Under the pieces are notes generated by a model. It saw only the letters and a list, made by a program, of their open reading frames with translations. It did not search any database and was not told where the DNA came from. A stretch of 64,000 nt of DNA from Erythrophleum ivorense (Eukaryota > Streptophyta > Magnoliopsida > Fabales > Fabaceae): contig JAIUCV010000003.1 of assembly GCA_026724425.1 (NCBI GenBank), forward strand, positions 61,805,088-61,869,087, in the 5' to 3' direction. Both the position numbers and the translations under genes were made by a program. Below, piece by piece: positions 23,501 through 38,100 of this stretch (position 1 is its first letter; each line of letters opens with the position of its first letter).

Positions 23501-25264
23501 TAATTGAAAATTGCTACGGTTTTGCCGATAATTAAATAATTAATACAGAACAAATAATTTAAAAATATGAGGCAACTTACATGCATTTATCCATTAATTA
23601 TCTAAACTTAAACAATACATTAGATCAAAGAACATTTATTTTGTCCCTAATATTTAGTTTATTTTGGTTTTTAGTTCTTACTTTTATTGTTCTAATTGAT
23701 TTTATTACCATAAGTTGCACCACAAGTTATACATGTAAGTTAATTTTACTTAATTATTATTTATATTTATTTTTTAATTGGCATAAATCATATATATATA
23801 TATATATAGTTTTAAGATAATACAAAATTGGTCACATATAATAAAATTTAATGAAACATAAACGGAAGCTTGATAACCAGAAAAAGTTAAAAATTTATTA
23901 AACTGTAAGATTTTAATTATAATTTTTAAACTATAATAATTCAATTTAAAATTGAATGAACTATAGAGAACAAAAATTAGCCTATAATATACACACAAAA
24001 TACTTTGAACCAAAGATAATGTAATTTAGGCCTTTGATCTGGAGTTTGAAAACATGGAAACTGTTAATGAATTTGAGATGAATTTTATAACTTAAACTTA
24101 CGAAGCTTAAGAAGCTAATATGACATAATTTGAAATAGAAAAGTCAAAAGAGCGGTGTTGAATGTTTAATTTACTATATTTGATTGATTCAAAGATGATA
24201 TAATATATTATTCAGGATTAGATTATGAATACGAAGATGCAAGTAAGTTTCCTCATATTCAGACTATTTAAAAGTTCGAATACTTCGCATTATTTTTAAT
24301 TTATTTGTCCTATATTAACTATTCAATTGTTGGCCAACTAACTGCGTCGTCCGTCCATTATAGATGCTAGGCTTCTGCTCTTGCGGGCGCTGTTAACTTT
24401 GACTATCCAAAAAAAAAAATAAACAACTTTTCATCAGAGATTGTGACGGAATTATCGGCTTCCGCATAACGTTGACCATATTTTTTTAATACAAAGTCAA
24501 CTTAAACGTGAACAAGCATGATTGCCATAAGTCGAGGAGAGGGTGAATTGAGAAATTTAATATATCTCAATTTCGTGTCTTGATCTATATCTCCGTTTCA
24601 TCGCTCGTTCGTCCTTGTTGAGCTTTAGCGAGGAAGCTTGGTTCTTGCTAATGAAGAGGAATTAGAGGTTGCAGTCTTGGGGGTCCCAAATGATACCAGC
24701 CTCAGTTATCCATGAAGTATGCTTCTAATGGCTCTGACGCTAACAGATTTCTTAGGCATGTGCTTGGTGAGATCATATTAGAGATGTCTTACTAGAGTTT
24801 GATTGTTAAAAATTGTAATCTTGAGCTTTACCCTTCCCTAATGTTAAATCATGTTGAGATGGATGATAATTGCCCATCCTTCTTGTAAAGGCTTGTTCTG
24901 TAACCCCCTTACCCGGTATATTCAATTTACCTGATTCTTAATATTAAATTATTTAGTAATGCAGCATGAGCAGAGGCCACCTGTCTATTGTATCAAGCCT
25001 AAGTAACAAAAAGTTATACAACTATATCACACTTATCTCAAAAGTAGGTCTTATTAGCCCACAAAAAGTTCAGTCACACATCATAGTTGATAAAACATTA
25101 TTTCAGTTAGTCAATGGAGTTAACTTATATACAAAAAAAGATACTACATAAGGTCTACTGCATTCAACTACATGTTTAGATCATGTAGGCGTCCTCAACG
25201 TAGCGTGTATTTACTGACTATCCTTAGGGGGTTACAAGCGTCTTCATACTAATGATGACATGTA
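23501..25264. other. upstream region of copy C, no gene seen
   Basis: AT-rich sequence without homology to the array flanks. It has an (AT)n run near 23790-23808 and a cluster of W-box cores at 24399-24500. No open frame of note. Confidence 0.5.
24399..24500. promoter_or_regulatory. cluster of three W-box cores
   Basis: TTGACT (24399-24404, plus), TTGACC (24472-24477, plus) and AGTCAA (24495-24500, TTGACT on minus) lie within 102 bases, about 0.9 kb upstream of the first exon of copy C. W-boxes are bound by WRKY factors. Occurrence by chance cannot be excluded. Confidence 0.4.
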
Positions 25265-25269
25265 CCTAT

Positions 25270-28200
25270 TGTAAACACCGTATTTTGTTTAGATAAAATA
25301 TAAAAATAATAACAAAATTAAATTAACAAAAATACAAATAAAAAGGAACAAGAGAAAGAAAATAAAAAATTAGGAGAAAATGAAAAAATAAAAAAAAAAT
25401 TAAATTAAAAGCTTTAAAAAACAAAAAAAAAAAAGTTGAAAAAAAAGAGAAAAAAACCAAAGTTGTAAACAAAAAAAATCAAAAGGAAAAAGGAAAAAAA
25501 AGAGAAAAAAAAAAGAGAGAAAAGAAAAGAAAACAAAAAAAAACAAAAAAATAAAGGATTTAAAAAAGAAAAAAAAAATTAAAGGATTATAAAAAAATAA
25601 AAAAAAAACTTAAGTCCTTTTTCCAGCATTAGACCATTTTTTTTATTGAACCTCAGCCCAAATTCAAAAAATTTGCAGCTCACTCCTTTTAAGTCTAATT
25701 TAGAAACCTAAAAGAGGTTTGTATCAATAGCCCAAATTGAAAAAAACAACTGGCCCAATTACTTGAACCCGTCGGATCCCCCAAACCCATTCACTCTCCC
25801 ATCCACCCTATCTGATCTATCGGGAGGCAAAGAGGAGCAAAAACGCGCATAGACCTGGCGCAGTAAAGGGGCATGAAAATGGGAATCATGGGGCAGCGTT
25901 CCAGAGGGCTAATCAGAGGAGGAGCAGAGGGCCAACGGGAGGTTCGAGGATTTGACCTCCTCCTCACATCCCTTTCATCACCAGAAGCTGAGGAAAGGAA
26001 AGAAAAAAAATGGAAGGGGAAGCCAGAAAACACAGATCGAGGAAGAGGGAAGGAGCGAAAAAGAGCTCCTAATTCAAACCGGGAGGGGAGATTAAAAGGA
26101 GGAAGGGATTTCGGATCAAAAGGGGGCCAGCTGATTTGGGGATTTCAGATCGAAAAAAAATGAGAGAGCGCAAGAGAGATAGAGGGGGCGAGACTCGAGA
26201 GAGGTAGCAAAGAGAATAGGAGGGGGGGTTCAAATTCGAGAGCAAGAGGAGAGGCAGAGGGTAGAGGAGAAGACGAAAAAATCAAGGGGAGGATCCGAAA
26301 AAATCCAGGGGAGAAAGCAAATTCGAAAAACAGAGGATTGGGGTCAGAGGCTCTCGAAGACTGGTTTCTAGTCCGAGGGAATTGAGAGAGTTAAGGGTGT
26401 CGAAAAGAAACTCATTACGCATCGAGGGAAAGGTGCTGGAAGTCCTTTTGCAAGAGTTCTGAGGGATAGTAGAAAATTTTTGGGACAGAGGCTTCAAACT
26501 CTGATTGAGGAAGGAACGATGGGCATCTCCCCTGTGGTCGACGAATTTAGACTCAGAGCTGGTGCTTTCCTTTCTTTCGGCTGTCCCTACAGGTAAGTTA
26601 TGTGAGTTGCTTCCCTTTCTTACTTACCAATGGTGTTATGCCTTTGAAATTCTCTGATGGCTGCTGATAGTGGTAGGCAAGAATAAAATATGGGACAACC
26701 ATGTAGCTAAGAACGTGAACATGTATCCGACATTAGCTACTATTTTTTATTTTTTTTATTTCCTTTTTTTTTTTTTTTTGTATCTCCTGGAGTATGATGT
26801 TATGTGCTGATTCATACGTCTGGGAGATCTATAGTATTCTTACACTGAGTGACCAAGGATGAAGGGTGAAACATCTTGTATCGTATAAGTCCTAAAGTAT
26901 GCTTAGCAACTGTTCGATGGAATGCTTAAGAGTAGTCTGCAGTAAGCATAAGCATTTTACTAGTATGTTCCCATTAATGAAGAATTGTTGTGTGATTTGT
27001 TGAATCTGTTAGGGCTGTGTTACTGTAATTCCAATCTTTCTACTGTCATAATTTGGGAGTAGATAAATGTATGTTGTGGACTGATGCTTAGGAGAGGGCC
27101 TTTTTTTTTAGAAGAGTAGAAGGCTCGCTGACAGGGTTTGAATAACGCAAGTATTAAGCTGTTAGAAATAGTGGTATTTTAGGGAGCTTCATTGGTTCGG
27201 AGGGGTGAGATTTGCTACAAGTATGGCATAGTTGATTATTTTGGTTTGGGGCTAATTCCACTGCATACTTCTTTGCTCGAGTCACTGGTTGTGTACATGG
27301 AGTGTCCATTCATAAAATAAAATAAAATAAAAGAGAAGGGAAGAAAAAAATGAAAAAATAAAGACAATAACAAAACAAAAACCCATTTGCTGAAGGAGAA
27401 GCCTAGCACCACAGTCAAAAAAAAAAAAGGGCAAACAAGTAATGCAATCCTATATGTGCCTAATTTTGCTTTGTTTTATTCACTTTATTTTCTTCTGATT
27501 TTATTTAGAGTTAGTCGTGTGTGATCTTGTATCCTCTCAGACGCATACAAGTTACCTAAGGACCATGTGGGGTAATAAGCCCCCTTGATGTTAGAGGGGT
27601 CTTGAATTCACAGTCTAATAAGTCTTGGGGTTTCAACACTCCTTTTCAATTAATTTTGTTTTCAAAATTTCAAGAGGAAAAAGGGAGTACGAAAAGGGAT
27701 TATTATCAAACTATGATTCCAAATAAAGTCCCAAAAAAAAAGGAGGGCGATAAAAAAAAAAAGGAGCCAAATAGTGTTCCCTATAAGGTATGTCTAGTTT
27801 TTTTTTTATAAAGTAAAGTATCCTTTTTAGAAACCAAAAATTGCTTCCTACAATAAGCTCGTAATAAAATTTCTCTTCTTAAAGTTTTCTTTAAATAAGG
27901 AACCAGTATAAAAAAAATGAGAATTAATCATTCCTTTTGACTAAGTTTGAGCGCAAGGATAGAAAAACAAGAGTAATGAAGAAATGAAGACAAAACAAAA
28001 CAAAAATAAGAGTGAAATTCAAAAAAAATAATAAGAAAAAAATAATAAATAAAAACAAACAACGAGGGGCGTAAAAATAACAATAATAATGAAAAAGGAC
28101 AAAAAAATTGGAAATATAAGACAAATAAAACTAAATTTCCCTTTAACAAATAAAAATATATCAAGCAATTTCTAAATTCGCGCTATCTTTTAAGGGGAAG

Positions 28201-28789
28201 CAACTTTTTACTTTCTTTGACTTTTCAAAAATAATAATAATAAAAAGCTTGGTCATTAAAAAAAACAAACAAACAAAAATAAAAACTAAAATAAAACAAA
28301 ACAAAACAAAATAAAAGGGATAAGAACAAAAACAAAAACAAACAAAAATCCAAAAAAAATCTAAATAAAAAAAAGAAACAAAAAACCAAAACAAATATTA
28401 AAAAAAAAAAGAATTTGAAAAGACTTAAACCAGAAATGTCAGTTTATTCTTAATCCTTACTTAGGTATCTTACCTTTATTTTTATTTTCATTTTTTAAAT
28501 TTTCGCACCTTAATTAATCAAAGATTAAAAAAAATTAATTAAAAAAAAATTTTAAAAGGGGGGTAAAAGAAACTCATAAGAAGTGAAAGAAAAAAAGTAA
28601 GATCAGCTTTAATCTCAGCAAATTAAAACACCCTAACAAATTCTAAATTCATTTTATTCGCTAAAGATGAAAGTAATTCTTATTTCCTTCTTCTTTCCTC
28701 TATAAAAAAATATAGTTAAAACAAAAATAAAAAAATAAATCAAAACAAAAAAAATAAAAATAAAAAGAACAAACAAACAAGCAAAACTA

Positions 28790-28823
<34 letters not shown>

Positions 28824-29395
28824 CATAGATAAAAACAAAATCACAAAACCCAAAAAAAAAGAGAAAAAAAAAATAAAAAACAAAAAAAAATAAAATAAAA
28901 GCAAAATAAACAAACCCATTCTTAGTCGAACTACGTGAACTTTGATCTCTCTCAAAGGGTACGTAGGCTCTAGACTCTCATCCTAGGTCAAGTCTGTCCT
29001 TGTAAATAAAATTTTCTGTTTCTTTTTATTTTGTTTTTCTAATTTTGTTTCCTTAATTTCTTTTTTCTCTTTTTCATTTCCTTTATTTCCATTTCTTATT
29101 TTACATATGATTTGTTAGGGAAAATTAAAATAAAATAGAGGTCATATTGATTTTGCACAATTAACTTAGGGTAACCGTTCTTAGCAACGGGTGTTGTGGG
29201 GTGTCTAACACCTTCTCCACTCACAATCGACTCCCGAATCCGAATCCAGTTCGCAGACCATTTTTTTTTATATTCCAAACTAAAAAGGTTTTTTCTAAAA
29301 TTTTACCTTTTTAAAATAAAAATTTGGTGGCGACTCTACTTTTCTTACTTTTGATTTCGATTTAGCGCCGCGCGATCACATTTTCAGGTGTGACA
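25270..29395. mobile_element. long LTR-type element, 4126 bp, with 5-bp target duplication CCTAT
   Basis: It starts TGTAAACACCGTATTTTG and ends TTTTCAGGTGTGACA, flanked by CCTAT at 25265-25269 and 29396-29400. It has A-rich stretches, a purine (GA)-rich part at about 25870-26350, an (AAT)n run near 28790-28820, and TTTGGTGGCGACTCTACTTT near its end. No pol is seen. It is related along its right part to 49420-54425 (shared GGGTACGTA, TCAAGTCT, GACTCCCGAAT-like blocks). Best explained as a solo LTR of a retroelement with very long LTRs; a non-autonomous element is the alternative. Open frames inside are low-complexity artefacts. Confidence 0.75.
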
Positions 29396-29400
29396 CCTAT

Positions 29401-30112
29401 CTTACCCCCAGGACTTCTATATACATCCACTCAATCTCAATCACGTATTTAGTCGTTGGCATCCTTACTATCTAAACGTAGTAATACAACATGTGGGAAT
29501 TTAAAATTCTCAGTAATATGCAGATAAAAAAATATAGTAATAATGGTACAACTTTCATATATACAAAAAATAATTCCTTATTTATCACCTTTATCTATAT
29601 GAGAAATAATACATATGAATAAATGTGTAGAATCACTTAGATTGATTATATTATATATTATATGTACAATATCTAATCATAAACATGAAACTATGCATGC
29701 AGACTATATATGGGCACGTATATGGGCAACCATAATTTTTAAAAAACTTCTAAGAGAACGTAATTATGGATGCCACGCTCAATGCCCCATTCCACTATTG
29801 AGGATCCAAGTTTCCAACATTCATAAGCAGCTTACACTACTTAATGCAAGTCTAGGTTTTTAGCATAACTAAAATCGAATAATTACTTTCCTAAGCCTCT
29901 TCGTAGTTGCATGAGAATCTTTATTAGGGTGTCCATAAAATATAAAAAAATCGAACCATTAATATACTATCTAGAGTGTCCCCTAAGGTGGATCTACAAT
30001 ACATATATATTTAAAGTTTAATAATACACTTTTTAAGAGAAGCTACTACATCTCTAAAAAGAAATTGAAAATTCATTCCTCACGTAAAGCTAGTAGGATT
30101 CTTGAAGAGAAT
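29401..30112. other. intergenic, nothing recognised
   Basis: AT-rich unique sequence. The 82-codon frame at 29615-29863 has no recognisable content. Confidence 0.4.
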
Positions 30113-32760
30113 TGTGAGATCCCGACATTAATTAAACAAAATTATGAAAATTAAAAATTTAATTTAGGAATATAAGGAAATTATCCTGAGAATTTAAAAA
30201 AAATATTAAACAAATAAGAATTTTTAAGAAAAATAATTCTTTGGGCATTATTGAGTCAAATAATAATAATTTAATCATTTTTAATAAAAAAATAAATTTA
30301 ATTATAGAATTTAATTTTATGTTGGTTAAATTAATTAGTGGAGTTTTAAAAAATTAATTTGGAGCCTAATAACTAGTTTGATTTTGTTAAAAGTCATTTT
30401 TATGAGCCTAAATTGAATTATAGACTGAGATCCAACTTTTTTGACTTTATAAACCATGAGTTAGTTCCCATATACAAGCCTCATAGAAAGAAATGCCTCT
30501 AAGTAGCCACACTCACTAAAGCACATATTAAGGGCTGCAAACTTCATTTAGCTTCATTGAAACATTTGGACAATGTTTGAGCAAGGAGAAAAATGTAAGA
30601 GGTGAAAGATAGCTAGGATTCTTTGGTCAAAGGAAGATTTGGCCCAGATGAATGTTATGAAAGTTGGTCCTCTCATCTTCTTATTTATTTTAATCTAATT
30701 AGTTTTTCATTTGACAGATTTTAATCCAAACCTTAAGTTTGAATATTAGTGTTTTTAGTGTCTTCTTCCATGATTTTCGAAGATTCAGGTTAAAGAGGTT
30801 ATTAGATAAGTATTCCCCTTCATTTTAATGTGTTAATATGCTAAAAAATTGGCTCCCATGATTGATTTTTATTTTGGACTATGTTAATATATGAAAATTG
30901 TAGTGTTAGCAACCCATTATTGTTTCTTGGTTTTGAAAATTTAAATCATTTCATTTGCCCTATTAGAAGCTTGTGTAAATGTTTTCCAAGTAATTCATGA
31001 TATTTTGGATGAATGGACATATGGCCCTTTGGTGGATAAGGGTGGAAAATTAGTTTTTGGCTTGTTTAAGATATTTAGGGTACTCTTGGTGCTTATTAAT
31101 AACTTTTGAAAAGTTAGTATTTTAAGTAAGGTAATTAGGGCTTTTTAATTTTATATATATGTTTAATGTTGATCATACATTTGCTAAACATGAAATTTTA
31201 TGATAAATGATAGGTTTGGCTATTTATTGTTTGAAGACTATGATTGTGTCCCTATATGAAGTTGTGATTATACTTCCACTTATGCATTATGTTGTAATTG
31301 TGCACTAAGTCGTGATCATATTCTTTAGACTTCACTAGGCCATAATCATACTCAATAAGGAGTTTGTGTCATGACTATGCCTTTTTCTTTTGTTTTTGAT
31401 CATTAACATGTTGTATATGATTGATGGTATGGGACAACAATCACCTATAATCAAATACGTTCATTTGTTAATCTACATAATATGCCTTTGTTACTTTTCA
31501 CTACATTAAGCTTTATGTTAATTGAATTATACATATAAATGAAATTTCTCTTGGTTATTACAATTTATATCTCACCCCAATTGCATAATAACATTTTTAG
31601 TTGAAGGTTTTTCCGCTAAGGGCAAAGAGAAGCTATCAAATGTCAATCCTTAGTTGGAGACCTTATATGGGATTTTGCATTTAAACATTTTAGTTTAATT
31701 GTGGATGCTAAGTTTTACAACTTGAACTTTATATAGCATAATGTTGCCTTCATATATTACTAAGTGTAGATATTTTAATATTTTGTAACTTGAGGTGAAT
31801 TCCATAGGATAGGTCTTAAATTATGTCTAACGTGATGATTTTACTTGTAAATGAATAATCATGACTTGTTATGACTATATGATGGATTATCTTAGCAAAA
31901 TGATGAATTTGGACATAGCATATGCATGTGGTGTTGGATTTGTTACTATTAATTGGAGAATTTTGTTATCATGTATAGAGTAATGTGGACGTTAATGCTT
32001 GAGCAAATGTAGTTTTGATTTGATTGCAGTGTAAAAACCTTAGGAATGTATATTTGTTGCCTTAATCATATAAGACCTGAGGTTGGATCATTCCTTTAAA
32101 GTTGCCAAACATATTTTGTTCTTATGAGTCATTATTTAGATGATTTAGGGTGTAATATGGTCCTATTTTGAGTTTTAGGTTGTATCAAGGATTTTGGTGA
32201 TTGAATAAGCTTAATTGGTCAATCAAAACTTACTCAAAGTAGTTAGATGAATTTAAGTAGTGTGTTATGGAGTTTGGAGTTACCACTTAAGACCAATTCC
32301 TTCCATTTACTCTCATGGAGAAGTTTGCAGCTGCCATAAAGAAGTATGATTGGTTTTGATTAGCTTTTAATCCTTAAGTTATATTAGGTAAGTAGGTGAT
32401 GATTATAGAAATGTAAAACCTTTTAAAGTCTTGCATTTTAGCCCTTGCAAGACTTTAGGATTGATTATAGGATGGTAGTGATTGATGGTTCACCCATTTA
32501 AGTTTTTAAGGTTAGAGAGCTTTTGAGTCGAAACCTAATTCCCTCAACTTGTAGCCAAAAATGAGTTGGGAATGGTTTAGAAAGTAATCATGCTACAACC
32601 TAAGCATTTAAGTCACGACACAACTCGTCAAACTTGGAAGACTTTTCTACAAAAATGATTTTTGTCGCAACTGAAGCATTTTAAGTTGCAGCATAAATTT
32701 CTTTGGAGTTTTGCTTGAAACTTGTGGTAAGTCACAACCTGATTGTTTCAAGTCGCGACT
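30113..32760. mobile_element. probable LTR-derived sequence (left end only)
   Basis: TGTGAGATCCCGACA at 30113 looks like an LTR start of the type seen at 12292 and 62412. Near 32592-32759 are three copies of a module with inverted halves (GTCGCAACC...TTAAGTCGCGAC), comparable in style to the palindromic modules at 62513-62757. I could not find a matching right end or target duplication. Confidence 0.4.
32592..32759. repeat. three imperfect inverted-repeat modules
   Basis: Copies at 32592-32619, 32664-32692 and 32730-32759 each have the form G(T/C)CRCAACC...TTTAAGTCRCGAC, about 28-30 bases, spaced about 70 bases apart. Confidence 0.5.
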
Positions 32761-35120
32761 TAAATTCTAAAATTAATATATTACTTCTTGGAGTTTGTTT
32801 ACTTCGTGCTATTGATGAATATAGGTTAAAGACTCTACTAATACTCATTTAAATCCTTCTAAAAGGTATTAAAGAGAGGCAATTAAGTTTAATGGAGATT
32901 TTGAAGTTAAGTGAACATGGAATTCTTTAATTGGTTTAAGTAATGTACCTTATTGAAGAAAAGTTTTAATTTACTCGTATTCTTATATCTTTGTGATTCA
33001 TTAACTGATCTCATGCATCAATTACAACTAATGTAGAGCTTAACTATGTAATTTAGCTTAATTAGTATTTAAAGTCGTTATAAGAATCATATCCTCTAAA
33101 TACTAACAATATCATGAAGTAATATATTCCTTAGTATTCCCAAAACATAAACATATTATATATAAATTTCAAATTCATAACCATAGGGATCATCAGTCCA
33201 AATATCATATATCAAATTCAACAGATATTATAGTTATCAACTATCAAATACAACAAACAATAGATACAAAAATAAAAGTATATACCTGTATATTAAAACT
33301 AAATAACTAAAGATTTGTCAATATAACTCTTAAAGAAACCTTTTTTCATAATTATTGTATCTTTTAATATTTTCAATATCTTAAATGTACATAGTTCATT
33401 TCATGTCTAGGTGCTTCAAAGCCAAGGTCATCTATGCATAAGGATTGTTTAGAGTTCAATCATCCATGCCTATGAATTATAATCAAGGTACGTTAACTAC
33501 TATGGTCATTCATGCATGGGCATAATCTTGGATTTAGTCATCTATGCATAAGACTTCGACATATTCTCCTTATATAAGGATTTATGTGAAAACTTACTTT
33601 ATTTTGAATTTTGAGGTTTTAAGAGGATTTAATAAAGCGACCATTTCAGATTTAATACATAAAAATCTAGATTCCTCATCTTTCTACAAAATTCTAGCTA
33701 TTACAATTGGAAAACAAAGGGCCCAATCAGCTAATCTTGGTGTAAGTTTACAACCATCAGTCAGATGTTGGTGGTTTGGTAAGTGACAGGTGTCTCACAA
33801 TATGGTCAAGTTCAAAATTTCAACTAACTGATCAACTGGTCACCATAACAGTCAACTATTACCCTCTGACAGCCAATTGATTATAGGGAAGTGGTCAACT
33901 AATAGTGTATGGATTCACCATTTCTGGGAATGGACACTCTAGTTGACTACTCCTCTTCAGCCATTCAACTAGTCATGATTGCTTTGTTTCATATTTTTTC
34001 CTATAACAATATCTTTTCCTTGGCTTTAAACCAAATTTTCTCAGAGATCCAAGGTACACAATGCAAGTCAGCATACAAACTTCAAGATCCATTAGAGAAA
34101 CACAACAAAAATCTAACTAAAAAGAAGAATTCCAAGCATCCATTATATTTTCATCCATGGCTTCCCAATAACTCATATCATAGGAAGAAGAAAAAGAAAA
34201 CTTAGTAAATTCTCAGTAAGACAAAGGTAGTCTTACCTTGAGGCTTCCTAGAATTTCAAATCTTCTTTTTCCTTCTCATTTAATATTTTTGTTGCTAGGT
34301 GTCTCTCTCTTATTCTCTATTATATTTCTCACATTTTCTTAGTTTCTCTTTCTTTCTAACTCTAATGGGGTAGTAAAGATGGAACTTGAAGGTGGGATTA
34401 TATAAAGGCAAATGGGCTTTTTTAATTGGCTCTGAATCTAGCTATATATCTTCACTCTCTCAACATGTTCTCTAGCTTCCTTGGGAAGTTAGTGGAATTG
34501 ACTTCTAACATTATTGTTTGAGACAAAAATGATGCCTATTTGTAAATACAATGTATAAATTTTATTCCTAATGATTGAAAAGTGCATATCAAAATTTTTA
34601 ACTTCTTTGATTCATCCATTTTATAGCATCCTTTTATTTACTATAATTACTTTTTGACCCAGGATAAGATTATACTTTGAACTCGGTCAAAATTGCACTT
34701 TAGCTCTAATAAAAATTACAATTTTGTACTTTGAACTTTTAATAATTATACTTTGATCTTAAAATTTCATCTAAATATTTTTATTTTTCAAATATTTTTC
34801 TTATATTTTTAGGGTTTTTTTTAGCATAAGAGTTTTTAAAAGTTATTTTCTTAAGTATTTATTTCCTTAATTACTTCTTATTTAATAGTTAAGATAAATC
34901 TAAAAAAATTCTTAAAAATTCCTAGTAGCTCCTGAAAATATTTTGTATGCTATAATTTATTTTTCACCTAATTCTCACTATTTTTCTACCATTCAATCTT
35001 GGTTAATTTATTTTAAACTATTTAAATCTTATTTTAATTAACTTCATTAAGATGAGGATGTTATAGGTTCAATCTCGCAATTATTGTTTCCTTTAAACAT
35101 GGAAATTTTTTATTGTGAGT
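32761..35120. other. intergenic, nothing recognised
   Basis: AT-rich. Frames at 33544-33786 and 33909-34205 show no family features. Confidence 0.4.
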
Positions 35121-35129
35121 CAATACATT

Positions 35130-38100
35130 TGCTCGCTAAAATAAGGAAATATAATATATTTTACATTTGATTTGCTTAAGCAACATATCTGGGTATGGTC
35201 TTAGGCCTTTATAAATAATGTGATTTGAAGTATTCCAAATTCCGTGTAGAATGATTATGATGATTTTAGTTCTTTTCTCCCAGGATGGTGTGCAATCATT
35301 AGAGAACCAAAGAGATAACCATTTCACTAATCTTGGGGTAGAGAACTTATTAAATCTAAAAGATAAAAAGGAACCAAACCAAATGACTTGGTAAAGTCAC
35401 AATTAAGGAATATATGGTCCAGTGTTTCAATGGCAAAAATATAGAGTACACAATCTTGGTTAACTTACAAGTAATGGCTTCTAAGAATGTCTATCATTGG
35501 AATAGCATTTTTAGTTAGCTTCTATGTAAACAAAATCAGTTTCATTAGAATTTTGATTTGCTAAAGCTTTTCCTAAATTGGTGGATGGATTGGGATTAAA
35601 TATGTCATTTTCTACTTAGAGACATTCCCTTATTTCATAGAACAAGATTCGCTCAGGCAGTCTGTCTATACTAAGAAAAGGGTCTTTGAAGATATGATCA
35701 TTGACTTCCTCAAAGTTTAATGATTCTAAGAGACAATTCTAGTCAAATTTATTATGAAAGAAAAGATTTATGATAGTCAAAGACTATGAAAGTTAACTTG
35801 ACTGAGTTTGCAAATCCATTTGCATAGGCCACCAAAATGATAGTTGATAAGAACATTCTTGCTAGTGTATATTTGCTAGGCAAGATGAGAAGTAATGAGA
35901 AGACTTGATTTAGCCAATTTTTTTACATCCAAAATGCATTGGAGTGTCTATGCAAGCTACCTATAAAGGAGTGTTTGTAGTACTTGGGTTTTAACATTCT
36001 AGTAAGAAGAAAGTTTTCTTTATAGTTAATAATTTATCAAACTTTTTTTGCAAGAGAAGTTTAGTTGAAAAGATCAAAGGGTTTGAAGCACAATCCTATT
36101 TCCTTTTGTGATAAGCATAATTTTTCCATCCTAAAAGGTGCATCCTAGCTTTATCGTGGTTGAATCCCTAAAAGTAGTTCTGGCATTTGGCATTTAACAA
36201 GAAATGACATTTCTAAGGAAGGTGGATATAGGATAGCTGGTACACTATGGAGGAATTGAGAATTGATTTGATGAAGGTCATCCTAATAGCTTGGAAGAGT
36301 AGGTTGGCCTTCTACGATTGTAATTTAAAATCAATTTATCCAACATTTCTTGATAAATATGAATTTTCTTTTCCTTCAAATCTACCTAAGTACCAAGGCA
36401 TTTGCCCAATCTACTTGAGAATTTAATGCAAAAAAGGTTAGACACAAATCTTTTTGATTGGCATGAGGTGTTTAGGTTGAAGATGAGCTCTGATTTTGTT
36501 TTGTTAATTCCTTGTCTTGAGATTTGACAATACATGTCTATTGTATTTTTTTATTCTAACATAGCTCTCTACAAATTCTTTAAAGAAAAGGATTGTGGCA
36601 TTCCCATACATAAGATGTGTAATAGTTTTCAAAATCTTTACTAACCTTAATTCCTTTTTATCTTTTGTTGGCTTTTTCTCTTGCAATTATACAAGAGAGT
36701 ATATTCACATAGATAATGTATAAATGTAGGTAATTTTCCAGGAGTGTATGAATCAAACAAATAGTATGGATGAGAATCAAGTATCATTCCACAAGGAAAG
36801 TTAATCAACTACCAATTTTCCTAATTACCCCCGTTATTTAGAAAAATAGTAAACTTAATTTAATTAACTCTTAAACTAAGAACTAAGTCAAACTAAAATT
36901 AATTGACTTTAACTTATCAAATTAAAATTTTTAGAGTTTAGAATCCTCTATTTATTTTCTAGATCTAATTAAAGATTAACTCTTATAATTGAGTTTACTC
37001 ATATTGATGATAATTCCTTAAATCATATGAAATTCTTTTTTAAGAAAAATCATACATAGTCATGCTAGCCTAAGTCTACTATCGTGATCATACACTTTGT
37101 ATGAACCCACTATAAGCCCATGTGTAGCAACTTGCAATTAAATATATAGTAGGCATAGTACTTTATTTTGTCAAGCACAAAACTTCATGGAAATTAAAAG
37201 CTCAATGTGTACACACTCATTACCCTTAACAAAGGTGAGGGTGGTGCTCATAGGATCAAATACCCCCAATCCTTTTGCTATGTGCTTGATGTTAATGTCC
37301 ACTACAATTTCCCTCTTGTTTTAGCATCTTCTTCCATCTTCTTATATTCTCTAAAATGCCAACTAGGTATTGTAATAAACAATCTATCAATAGCAATGTG
37401 ATAACTCACCTAAACCAAGTCTCCTGCAAATTGAAAAGGGCATCAAATTTACGCTAGTACCTAAATCGCATATATTGCACTATGGTGTATACAAAAGTAT
37501 ACACATTACACAAGCAATACAATGAAGAGTAAAGTATTATTCCTATAAGAATTTTTTTCTAAAATATTTATTAAGTACTAAAATTATGCAATTTAGTCTA
37601 AATCAAGTTAACAACAAGAGGCATTAGAAATAAATTAAATTAAAAACATAAAAATAACAAAATAAAGGAAAAGACACCATTCTAGACTAAATTAGAAAGT
37701 AAAAAGTTTGGGATTATGATTTCATCTAACATTTCATTGAAAGCTAATCAACTTCTCTCTATGTTGCTTTTAACAATAGTCTTTGCTAAACTAGGACTCT
37801 AATTTATTTATGAGCATCTTCTGAATTACTCATAGGCATTACCTTAACCAATTTGTAATTCCTTACGCAATCAATTAAGAGAAGTAATTAAGAAAAGGTT
37901 CTAATATAATTATGTAAGGACGGTAGGTATATTTCTATCCTACAAATGTCTTAGTTCACTTAACATTGCAAATTTCATGAACCTATACTACCTAATCCAT
38001 GGTTTGATCTTAAAATTGCTTTCTCAAGTTCATTTAAATTACCTAAATCATCTAATGTTTTTCACATACTTAGAAACATGAAGACTAAGGATTAAATAAA

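Noticed and set aside
27924..28955. Hydrophobic minus-strand frames rich in Phe, Leu and Tyr
   Set aside because: They are translations of A-rich repeats inside the LTR-type element, not membrane proteins.
30113..33120. A complete LTR with a target duplication starting at TGTGAGATCC
   Set aside because: I looked for a CA end followed by AGAAT, the sequence left of the start, and found none that was convincing; only the left end is reported.
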